A program made the translations under genes and the position numbers. From Diprion similis (taxonomy: Eukaryota; Arthropoda; Insecta; Hymenoptera; Diprionidae): a DNA stretch of 64,000 nucleotides. Shown here in pieces: positions 38,309-50,300 of this stretch. Each line of letters opens with the position of its first letter. Position 1 is the first letter of the stretch. The DNA is taken from positions 16,928,584-16,992,583 of the forward strand of contig NC_060116.1 of NCBI RefSeq assembly GCF_021155765.1, given 5' to 3'. Under the pieces are notes generated by a model. The model did no database searches and was not told where the DNA came from. It saw only the letters and a list, made by a program, of their open reading frames with translations.

Positions 38309-39187
38309 CTATTCGGTGTCTATGGAGAAAACAGCAGACGCAAGGTCGTCTATACCAAATTCTATGACGTCCCCAGGATAAATGAGACCCGAGTAAGGAG
38401 GGCTTCCAGTTAAAATTAAATCAAATTTTTCCAGAGTCATAAACATACTAATAAACGATATCAATTCTGGAATAGTGTGAATCATCTCTTTTGTATTGGC
38501 GTGCTGTCTCGGTCCACCATTTACGATACACCACAGCATAGCATTTTGAGGATCCTTCAACGCGTCGTACGGAATAAACCTTGTCACGGGGCACGAAGTA
38601 TCAAAGCATTTAGCCAACATCCAGGGTTGGCATTTTTCTCTAGCTTCTATCTGTAAAAGTCCGAAGTTTGTTGACGAAGATTCGAATTATTTCACAGACT
38701 TGAATCCCAAACCAATTGATCGACACCCGTCAAATCTTGGGCAACGCAATATCCCATCACGTAATTCATAGCTCTTCTGACTTCCACCGACTTGCATTTA
38801 GTCCCAATAATCACGCCCAGTGTTGTTTCCTGTTTTACGTCTTTGTACAACGCCGGAATCTGCTGTTGCGATGGTTAAAACAACTGTAAAATATTCAAAA
38901 GTTGCTTGGCGAGAAGCTATACTGTATTACGTACGAAAATATCGCTATCCTCCTCAACCAACGACGTAGGTGGCTTCAAAAAGAAGTACGGCGGAGTTCC
39001 TTTATCATTAGTAGAATTTCGAAGAACAGGACTGCGATGCGAAATTGCAAAACATTATATTACTTTTAAAATTTAATGATTTGTTATCAGCTTACCGATA
39101 ATTCACGCTCGTGCAAACAATCTTCTTGGTATATCGAATAAAACTATCTGCGCATTTGTATATAGTATCCTTGCGACAATTTCGCAT
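38309..39187 (-). CDS. FAHD1-like protein (fumarylacetoacetate hydrolase fold), probably catalytically impaired, 4 exons
   Basis: Exons 39187-39096, 39031-38935, 38859-38713 and 38650-38309 join with closed phases to give 225 aa, matching the 224 aa of human FAHD1, a mitochondrial acylpyruvase/oxaloacetate decarboxylase. Collinear landmarks are KIVCTSVNYR, PPYFFLKPPTS, TTLGVIIGTKCKSV, AMNYVMGYCVAQDLTG, PWMLAKCFDTSCPV, WCIVNGGPRQ, FISMFMTLEKFDLILTGSP and PGDVIEFGI. Oddities: the lid segment after VNYR lacks the catalytic His-Glu pair. The metal-binding ExE motif reads E-T-T (E74, T76). The GTPKGVG loop is GSPPYSG. The Asp of QDLTG (D105) and the Lys of MLAK (K126) remain. A divergent paralogue or pseudoenzyme is more likely than the canonical enzyme. 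The last donor (GTTTGG) was chosen because it restores the exact family length. Confidence 0.85.
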
Positions 39188-42100
39188 GGTTTCGTTATAA
39201 ACAATTTTCAAAAATTCTCAAACTTGTCAGCTAGAATAACCTGTTTGAAATTTTTCGCGGTTTAAAAGAAACATTCTCCATCTTGCGTTTAATATTTATC
39301 ATTAATATATTTGAGCAACAAGTTTTCGTCGAAGTTCATGAATAAATACTATAAAATGTATTTCAAATGAACTAGTATCGATTGCACATTGGTTGCCGCG
39401 AGATCGACAAATTCATGGATAATTTCAAAAACTCGCAAAAGTAGCGCGCCGTCAAATTTTGCATCGCAGTCTAAAGACAAAATAGATCGAGCGACGGCGT
39501 CGAATGACGGAGCTGGCCATGTTTAATCACAAAACTGCACAATAAATTCGAATAACCATATCAAAAATACAGCCTATTTATGCCAATTCGGAAAAGTCAA
39601 AAAGAAACAATGATAAAAAAAAGGAAATTGAGAGGAAAAAACAAGAAAAAATACCGTCACCAGAAGGATCGAAAGATATAAAAAAATGGTAAGAAACAAT
39701 AGCTGAATAAATTTGATGACACATCCCAGAGGAAACGAAAAATGTCACCTAAACTAAACCTAAACCTAAGTAATCAAATTCTGATTTTTCAGTGGAGCCA
39801 ATGAAATTCAGTAACCTGGAGCAGGTGAGAATATGATTGGTCAGATGTTGAAACAGACGAAAAGTACCTAATTAGCTTAGATAATGACAAACTATAATTA
39901 ACAAAAAAAAGGGAAAAACTTATTAGCTGAAACACACAAAAGGTCGGACTAGCATAGACAAACGTTTTGATTAACTGAAACATATCAGGTAGGATTAGCA
40001 CAATTACCATAGTGTGTGGATTGAAAAAAAATTTATCAAGCCCACCATGACATTCGCGGCAACAGACTTCGAGTCGATAATTTCTATTATTGAAAGAAAT
40101 GTTCATTTTTTGAAGCAACATTAATTTTATGCTAATAATTATTTAAATAAATACCTTATAAAAAACAACTGACTCGTTGCATTGAAACAAAAAATAATAT
40201 GAACGGTGAAGCAAATGCTTTTGTACACCTCAGATATATTTCATAAATACTTTACTAGTCATTCATATCTTCGCGCGTTGAGCACCGGCTTGAAAATGCC
40301 GCAGTTTCTCTCAGAACCGTAAAGTATCAAGTCAACGCGCAACAAGCGCGGTGAAACTTGACAACTCCATTATTCGGCACAAAGTTTACTGAAGAGTTGA
40401 AGGCTCAGCACATCAACAGTCTTACACCTTTTCGACGCGCGAAAAGTGCGATCTATCGAATTTCATCATCGATCTTCGCATCAAAGGCGCGTCCAATTCC
40501 CATAATTGATCTACGCGCAAAAAGACGTTATTGATTAATCTATCACAAAGTATCTAGTACCTGTGGAAAAATTCTGTATAAACCCAATCCGCACCTGCGT
40601 CTTTCTGAATTCGACACATTGTGGTGCGGATTGTTTTTCTCAGATGCATTGTCTCAATGATGCATGATTTCTCAAAAGCATGCATTATTGTGTGGCGTGA
40701 CGGTCGGCGGTCCTCTTCAACGCGAAGTCTTCGAGCTCTGCATCTCTCCTCAACCAGCGTACCACGGAACGCGAAAGATGATCGAGAGATGCGTATTGCC
40801 CATTCAAACAATCACAGAGATTAATCGAACCAAATAATGATTGATAATGATAAATAATTAGATTGAATAACCGCTAAAAGATGGTTGCAGAGTCGCAAGA
40901 AATGAAAAATTCAGCCTCGTTGAAATTTAAAAACTTACAAATGGACCGAAGACTAGAACGACCATTTCACGCAAAGATCTCTGTAATCGTTCGACGCTGT
41001 GGATTTCAAAACTCAGTGATATCACGGTCGTCGCGACCTTCCTACCCTCGCCTGATTCCCAACGGAAAAGTCGAAAAGAGAGACACACACACGGATCCCG
41101 AAACGATCACCTACCTACCCGGTTACCTATATTCGAAACAAACGATTCTTCATTCTTTCCAACACACATCATTCTTCGTCATTTGCGCCGTGGTCACAGT
41201 GACTTACTTTTCCGTTGATTACCTGTAGGGATCAATATGTCTTTGTACCACGTATAGTCAGTCAGCTGATTGTGTAATGATATGAAATATACTTCGTTTA
41301 GTAATTTTAGTGATGCTGGAGGACTATATTGGTACATGAACATCTTGTAAAATCGATTAGAAACATCCTGTGTGCTTATCAGCATTCAACTAAGCGAGCT
41401 AAATCTACAATCCATTAATACTTGCTGGCTGATAGAAAATTAAAAATTATTCAACATTGAGCATGCAATTTGATTACGTTACGTTATGCCAGACTTTGAA
41501 ATTTCATTGATAAACCAATGGTGTGAATATAATTAAGCTTCAGGTGAATCCACCGCTTAAACGACGGCATTGGTAAATTCAAACGTAGATTATTATATCA
41601 CTAGCTAAACAAAATTCGTTCTCGCGAATGCCGAGTAAGTGATGGTTACCTGTCGCGATGCTCATTCCACTTTCAGCAACGTGCAAAATTTCTAAATTCA
41701 ACTAACCTATCGTAAAATAGGTGAATTTAAAGAAAAATGAATCGAATGGCAATGAAAGTCAAGCACCGTTGTGATCGCGGAGGAGCCTATCCATACAGCT
41801 GAGAAATCGAAGATTGTATAACAATTTTTACCGCCACGCCACGTGACAGAGGAGTTCCAAGGAAATACCCGTAACCCAAACACATGCAAACTCACCAACG
41901 TTGCCGAATAATGGAGAGGTTACTCGGACGTCTCTGCCCAACTCTGGAAAGAACCAAAAAAGGAAACTAAAATTATTTAAAGCAAACTGGATTTTCAATT
42001 CTAAAATTATCTATTTTTCTGACGTCTACTTCCATATTTATTCACTGCATGTTGCACAGAGGCAGGAATTCGGTTTTAAATGTATAGATATGTACAGCCT

Positions 42101-44139
42101 TCAATTATTAAGCTATTGCTAATTGTGAGATAAGTTGATCCTTACCTCCTCTCGGTTGCTCCACATTTTACATGAAGGAGTTCTCGTAGTTGGTTGGTGA
42201 AGCGGCGCACTTTTGACACTGCAATCACAATGTAACCGAATATTATTCACACAATAAAACTGGATCACATTTTGCATCACTAAAGACTGCCTGTCGAATC
42301 AGAACAATTTTATTTTTCTACAATTATATTTCAGTGGTTACTGATTTGATAGCAAATGAACTGTAGAAATTAACAATAGACGGCTACGAAAAATTTTACA
42401 CGTGGTAATAAAGGATTACAGTATCAATCCCCAAGAAAACAATCGGATAAAGAATGGAATAGCTTACGTAATAAGCAAAAATACTCACCAATAAACACGA
42501 AGCGATATTTATTATTCGTTTCGAACGGTATGCCGCACAAGACACCGCACCACGCATTGTAGCAGCATTAATTCCCATTCAGTTAAAGTTCTGAATTTGT
42601 GTTTTCCACACGCAAGAAACAACGGCGATATCAACTATGCAGTAATACACGTTCTAAAATTACAACTTACGATCGTATGTCCACGTACAAACGCGATCCG
42701 CAACCCGAAATCTGAGAAAATTTCGCAATATCCGTTTTATCAGAACGTGGGAAAAAAAACTACCGCAATTAGAGATCATCGTGGCATATTGTCTCGTCAT
42801 AAAACGCTTGTGATTTGTCAAAAGTCTGCACGAAAACAACACATCTCAATCTGTCGGTAACCTATCTAGAGATCTCCGAAAAGCTGTATAAATCAAAGAA
42901 TCTGCTCCGTAACAAGATTTGATTATTCTCACTTCATGTACTGTAGAACACTGATTGCCTCAACCGACGGAACAAACTTGGTTACAATGCAACTACGCAT
43001 TTACCGAGAATCAAACAATGACAAACGATACGCGCCGCAGAGAAGAGGGAACCGAGATCGCTAGAAGCTGAAGTTGCTCAAAACAATGAAAACTCGAGAC
43101 ACAAGACTCACCTTGAATGTTCGCAGGCTGTTTTTATTCCGAACTGATGGCGCGTGGGGTTTCATTCCGGCTTTTCGGAAACGGATTATTACAAAAGAAT
43201 TTGCGTAACACACGATGTCAGGCATGAACTTGCAATTCATGACGACTTTCGACCGATCAGAATATGCGTGAAAATAAATTTAAAATGAGAACAAAAAATC
43301 GCTAAATATTCTCTTTCCTGAATCTAAGATAATTTTATAGGTAATGCGACCGTCAATAAATCAGCGTTGCGAACCTATCAGATGAATATTTCTTTAAATG
43401 GCATCAAAACAATTCTTTACATATCTTATTTAGATGGCTCCGCAATAATAAATACAGGAATATATAATATATTTCATTTTGATTTGTATCCTAAAATCTG
43501 AATTGTATAAGTATAAAGATATTAGAAACCTTTCCTTATTTTTTAGATTTTTATTTTGAATATTCAGGATCACCAAGTTGTCAATTAAGTTCGTTTAAAA
43601 ATTGCAGACGTTATATCTAATTAGTGCATATTTTCCGTTGTCTAATAGAGTCTGTTGTTTCGATTTCACAGGCCATACTTACAGATTTTGCTATCAGTAT
43701 TGAAATTTCATCAAAGATCTTCAGATCTTCCCCGGATTCCGACCGAAACGACAATATTTTTAAAGAGACAACAAATTTTTTTTATTCTTAAAACGGACTC
43801 TAATTTCTTTGGACCTAAAAAACATTCTTTATGGTTGGCAACGCTGGAACAGACATGTATGTATACAACCGTTAACAAAAGAATTTAAAGACGGTCACCC
43901 CTTCGCAAATTTTCATGACAAGTACTCGGGAGGTAAGTGCTCCCGACGCTGTAAAAAAACTGTATTTTCAATCCGGTAGCTTCTTTAGCGGCCACTCACA
44001 AACACTGCGAGACTGCCAGAATGTAAAACAAGCTTGACTCGCCATCTATGATTAGACGTGGACAATCGGTATTAGCCGTTTGGTAAATAACCAAGGACTA
44101 TAGCGCTGCAGCCAACAGAGGGGTCCGAGTCCACGTAGC
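39188..44139. other. Interval between the FAHD1-like gene and slmb; no recognised protein gene
   Basis: AT-rich, with several minus-strand segments bounded by good splice signals (42578-42489, 42218-42146, 41943-41896). They do not keep one reading frame, so they may be a noncoding RNA or 5' UTR exons of the FAHD1-like gene. An 85-codon minus-strand frame at 40811-40554 is open but not recognised. Confidence 0.5.
42489..42578 (-). CDS. Putative first exon of an unidentified minus-strand transcript
   Basis: The minus-strand ATG at 42578 opens 30 codons (MGINAATMRGAVSCAAYRSK then RIINIASCLL) ending at a consensus GTGAGT donor. The Arg/Ser/Ala-rich, acid-free composition resembles a mitochondrial presequence. 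A well-formed downstream exon (42218-42146, acceptor GATTGCAG) would end the frame after 16 more codons, so either the product is a ~46-aa peptide or the exons are noncoding. Confidence 0.25.
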
Positions 44140-44363
44140 AGCGATGCGGTGCATAGTTATTTACGATTTGTTATGTTGGTAAAATTCCGTACATCGACTT
44201 CCTGTGCATGGCGAACACCCGAGCAGCGTCGTCCGCGGCTGCGAGTAGCCCAAGAGTGTTGTCGAGTGGGTGTTTAACGTTCGCACAGCCGTATTAAATC
44301 CGTTCAATGTTAAATCGCGAGTTATAGGTAATTTGTTTATCGAGGATACAGTGTGAACAGATA
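44140..44363 (+). promoter_or_regulatory. Probable slmb 5' UTR / promoter-proximal region
   Basis: This segment directly precedes the slmb start codon and is richer in CG dinucleotides than the AT-rich DNA on both sides (for example around 44,215-44,260). No TATA box is evident at a convincing position. The transcription start cannot be fixed from sequence alone. Confidence 0.4.
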
Positions 44364-47300
44364 ATGATTAACATGGAAACGGACAAAGTAATCGAGGACC
44401 CGAACACGTATAGTCAGGTGCGTATCAACCGACCCGTATTTTCCTCCCGAAACAAACGGCCATCTTATGTTTCTTAACAGCGGAGGGAATAGGAAAACGA
44501 AACCTGCCTCCCCCTCACTATTTTCGCACCGTTTCATACGTCGTTTCGCTATATTTAACCTTACTATTTTTCCCCGCCCGTTAATCGCTCGTCCTACCAA
44601 ATAATCGGTTCCGGAGGTTATGAGACGTCGATTAGATTTATCAGGATGCATCATCGTCAACTTACCTCAGTTTATCGTGTATACAATACGAATACGCGCG
44701 CGCACACACACGGTCCTTTCTATCCCCGCATAGGACGAATACACCAATATCAGTACTTGTCCAAACGGAGTGGACTCGTTAAAAATACAAAACAAACCGA
44801 TCGAAGTACAAGGAAAAGAACATTCCTTCATGCATATTTTGTTTTTCTTCCCGTCAATGAAAATTTACTCAAAATAATGTTTGAGATAGCAATTCTTAAA
44901 TTTACAAACTTTATTTTGCGAAATATCACGGTTTGGCGTTTTTCCGTGAAGCAAAATTGGTTAATCATGTAACACAAAAAAAAAAAAAAACATTTACATT
45001 TCATGTTGTATGGAAGAATATGGAAATGATAACAATTAATCTATTCTTTCGACGACTGGTACAAATTATTACCTGCTATCGAAGATAATTAATTAGTTGT
45101 TAATATAACGTGTATAATACGCCTTTTATAACACTTTCCTTATAGGATGAATATTTTCATCCACAATTCATTCTCAACTACTCCCGATGGAACGACTATT
45201 TGATTTTAACATTTTTCTCTCAATGTTAAATCCTAAATCATTAATATAGATAGAATATTTCTGATTCAAATGTAAGCAAAAAACAAAGAATCAACCAAGT
45301 TTGTCGATGCTTACTAAATAGAGAATGAAGTTAATCGGCAGTAAACCACTGAAATATAATAGAACAGGAACGCGTGCCGATCTCTGAGCGGTGGCTGGTA
45401 GTATCCCTGTCCCTGTCAGTACAGTCCCGTCCAATATGTTAATTCAACAATAAGTGGTCAAATTCACGGAATGCAGTGACTGAGGAAGAATTATTTAATC
45501 ATGTCTGGATCCATGAACTTCCTTTAAACATCTAGCTGGCGTACATAATTAATATTCAACAGCTCGTTAAAATCTTTCGTTTTACAATGTTATTGTGGGT
45601 TGTGTATGTGTATTAACCAACAGTTTAACGGACAGTAATTTTATTACGGTGGTTGAAACGTTGACGAATACAGGCATCAATCACTCAAATCACACAATAT
45701 ATATGCATGTATATTTCTCATTAGTAAAAATCAGTTTTACTTTCATTTCCCATCTTATATTATTCGCACGAAAAAATCAATGAGAAATGTGTTAGAGAAT
45801 GCAATAAATTTTTGAAATTTCCATTTACTTTTTTGAATATTGTTACAATTATAATTTATTCATTCGTTCAAAGTGGGACCCTGTTATCTTAGACAGTTGG
45901 ATGATATGACAAGGCAATTTATTTCAGATAATAATACACTGCACTAGCACTTTGAATTCCACAATATGTACAAATTTGTGAATCTAGATATTAGAATTAT
46001 GTGGAACAGAAAATTGAATAACTGATGACATTATTTATACAATGTCAGTTATTTATTCATATTTGTTAAATCAAATAATCTTCCGTTATCATTAATACCG
46101 TCGACACATTATGATAATGCAATCACAAGCAATTGCTTTTCACTTGTGCTGTAAAGATCTAAAAAAAAAGATGAGAAAATATTTGTCAGCTGCTCAAAAA
46201 TACAAGAGGGATGAGTAAAATATACATATGGTTCGAATTATTGTGCGATAGCGGAAGGAATGAAAGCTGATACGAAAATGTATAAAAATAAAAATGGAAG
46301 AATAGTTGTGAGAACATATTTAATAAAAATATTTCTTTTTTGAAACAAAAATTCATTCATTATCGTCATCATGATAGACTCTGTTAATCTTGCAACTTAA
46401 CTCACATCTTTGAGAACATGATCAATATTTTCATCCATTCTCTGACTATCGGGAAGGGGTTTGGAGGACACTGTTTGTTCAGGCAGTTTACTCCCAGAAT
46501 TTATTACAACCTCGTATCTTAGAGTGCTCTACAATTGAAAATGAATTTTGAATCATTACCGAAGTTGAAATATTTTGTCGTAAAATTTACGTACGTGTTT
46601 CAAGATCCTATCTGCAAAAATTGTGGGTTCAGCAATCCTTGTTAGATACCGTTTACCACCTCAGTACATAAACGATACATCACTGAAGTGATCATTGCAA
46701 ATATGAGTATTATTTGTTACTTGACTATTCATTAGTATAAATTTTATCCATCTACTTAATCGATTTTCATCTTTAAATAGAAAACTGAACATGAAAAAAA
46801 CATTACAAATGAATTGTCAAGATTGTATCAGTACCGAAATGTTAGGTTAGGATACATTTCGCCGAAAGAATAATTAATGTATACTTACAGAAAAAATATT
46901 TTGTTACAAATCGGATGCATGCCACACATCGTGATATCCGCGAACGCAACACGCGTGTACCATTGCCTCACGCATTGTTTCCAAAATTCCTGTATTCGCA
47001 AACCTTGATACCTTGGATATAATTGACTTGGCATAAAAGTAACAAGACATACGTCGCATGACTTAACTTTTTGGTGATGCTGTACGATACTTGATATGCG
47101 CATGCGCGATTCGCTAAGAAAAGGACAAGAATACCACACTACCATCAAGCTATCTCTCTCTGTGCGATCCGTCTAATGCAAGAGAGTGTTCGGCGCGCGT
47201 TCCAGTTCTATTATATTTCAGTGCAGTAACAGTAAACCTTCTCTGCAATTTCGGAAACAAAGAAACACGTTCATCAGAAAATCCGAGCAATTATTTTTCC

Positions 47301-50300
47301 TCGCAAACCGACGCAAACTTTATCAAGTGACAAAGTATCATTCCGTGAGAATGTGTCGCATTTCTGAATACCTCGTACCTCCAACAACAAAATGTGCAAA
47401 TTTCGCGTTCAATGGGGGAGGTGAACGGCGACGAGAAAGCTCACGGGTCAAAGGGCGCAGGGCCTCCGCATAACGTGAAACTGGGCATCACTTAGTTCCT
47501 GCATTGGCATATCCATAAGCGTATATCCATACATATCTATACATTAAATTCACGTATAAAGACAATGTATTACGCTCGCCTCGACGCGTCACCCTTATAG
47601 TCTACAGTTTGCACGTCTTCCACCTGTGAGCGCAATCGCTTTCTCTCCTTTCCCATCCGCGTCTCGAAACAAAGGAGAAGAAGAAGAAAAAGAAGAAGAA
47701 GAAAGAGGTTCTTCGTCTCCTTTAGTTTCGCTGCCGTCGCGCCGGTCTTGCTCACGAGAAGAGGGTCAAAGGTGAATACGCAACCGGGGCGAAAATCCCC
47801 CCCCCCCCCCCCCCCCCCCCCCAGGCTGCTGCTGTTGATCGAACCCACCCCCTCCTTCTTCCTTTCTCCTGCAAAGCGTGGCCACAGCCCCCGAGAGCGG
47901 GTTACTACATAATCAATGTTTTAGTCCGCACCCCCTGCACCCCGACCCCAGCCGAGCCACCCTCTCGGCAGTCAGTCAGTCCCACTGTTTGTCGATGTAA
48001 TGTACGTCATGCCGTGCCATGGCCCTCCCTTGCAAGTAGGTGTGCATGATATGCGTACACAGGGGCGGCGTAAGTACCCTATATCAATGTATTATGTGAT
48101 GTAACAATGACAGTCTCACAATGAGAAGGGAAAAAGCGAGACTGAAGTTCGTTACGTTATCTTCGTAACGAAACATTGTGGAAATATTACTGTTTTCTTA
48201 TTTTTACAATGATTTTTAAGGAACTAAGATTTCGAAATACAAGTATGTTAAACAATTCCAAAATCGCGAAATCACTGGTTTTCATAAGCAGGAATCGTTG
48301 CAGTAACGCTACTAATTTTCGGTGTGATTGAAGAAGAGGTAAAATCGTCGTAGAGTTTTAGATTTTGGTTTCATTCGCGGTCCATTTATATTTACAATTT
48401 TTTTTATCGAATCACAAATGGATGCAAGTATGTTTCAATCAAGTTCAAAACGATTGATTTCAGAAAGATATTACCCTGGTTGCTCCAACCTGCGTAATTA
48501 CTCTCACCTTAGGATGAGTCTCATGTATAGTATGCGTATCAAGGTGATGAAGGTGCAATTACTTGATTACTTGATTAATTAATTCATTAATTTCCATCCT
48601 ATCTTCCAAAGCCGGTGTTCAAATAATATGTATGTATATTACGCCACGCGGGAGTAATTTGTGCAACGTGTAATTAATTCTTCGTCACATTAGACGACCA
48701 GTGACACGAAATTTGTTCCACGGGCCAGAATAAGATCTTTGCGTTGGCGGGTTACAGTTTGTATCGTTTACCCTGTTGCTTAATTACGCGCCTTTTTTAA
48801 CATGTATCTTATTTGAATTGAAAATTTTCCGCAGACCTTGACAAGCTTCTAACGGGGCGGGGGTTGAACGATAGAAAATTGCAAAACAAAGGATACAGTA
48901 AAAATAGGCAATAGGAAAGGTTAAAATTATATCGACGACTCCTACTGCAGCGAGAAATTCAATGTAATCGTTATGTAGCAGCATTTGCAGTAACCACGGA
49001 TAAGTATATATAGCCGATTAGTAGTTTCGTTCCAGGAAATGAGAGAGAGTCGATTTCATATTGTTGGTCATCCGCAGCTCAAAACTCGATTTTCTCAATC
49101 CAGGCTCAGTTTTGATCTGGCATTCACAAATATGATCCATACTTACGAAATAATAATCACTGGAAAGAAATATAAGAGAATGACTAAGCTAAATACGACA
49201 AAAAATCGAAGTAACGAAACAGAGACCAAACCACGTACGAAAGTGTGTATACATATAGTATAATGATATTGAGAATTCGTCTCACTTGGAAATACGATCA
49301 CTTTGTTGCTCATTAATAGCATAGAAACTTTTGGCGAATCTCAAGGTTGCGATTGAATCGCGTACACCCGAAAGCGACGCATTATTAAGCCCAGAGATGG
49401 TCAAGCGAAGGACACGTAAGGTGCTGACTGCTCACCTATTCATCCTGGCGGTTCTTTTTCCCTTCTTCTTTTTACCATACGTGTACAACTTTGATTGGTG
49501 AAGGTCCTGCGGTAAATTTTTTTTCTACACTCTCCATACACTGAGTTCCTTGGGTATTATGAACTCGTCCTTTCATGGTTACGAGTTGTTCGCTTCAGGG
49601 ACACGAGGCATCGAAAGTAATGATTGTGTACAAAATTGTATATAAATGCACGAGGACAGAGGAAGCCTTGAACTCGTCCAGTCCATGTCACGAGTTTAGT
49701 TACTTCCGATTTCCGGTGAAGTATGCGAGGTTGAACAACGCGTGTAAAGAAGCTTGACCCTGCATATATGTATCGAAGCTCGGGTCTCTCTGAACTCTTT
49801 TCGTCATTGATTGAGACACACTCGTATGATGCATTCACACACAATTTTAGCTGTAAGTATCGGTCGCTCGGTCAGTGTTTGCTTGTCATCGATTTTTTCC
49901 TTTCACGGAACTCAATCACCGGTATAACTTGATTATTATTATAGTCATTGTGTAAGCGAGTCCATCGCCCCGTTTTTGCCAATCGAATAGATTACAACGA
50001 TCGATGTTCTCGATATAATTATAATTAAATAACAATAACAATATGTCCTCGATGTTGCAAGTGATATTTCAATAACTTTTCGATTTGTTGCATATTATAA
50101 AAAACCGATAATAATAATTTAGAAAAAAAAAAAAAAAAAAAAAGTCAGATCAACGTCGAAGTCACGGCCTGACGACGATATCCGTTCGTTCCCCCCTAAA
50201 GAATTCGGCGGTTTAATTGCTCAGGTGACGCGCGAGCGAGCGAGCGAATGAACCAATAAGAAAAACCTATGGAGTCAGTTTGTTTTTGTTCCTATATACC

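Noticed and set aside
40554-40811. 85-codon minus-strand open frame ending at a donor-like site
   Set aside because: No family recognised and no start or acceptor that links to neighbouring exons; kept only as part of the unexplained interval.
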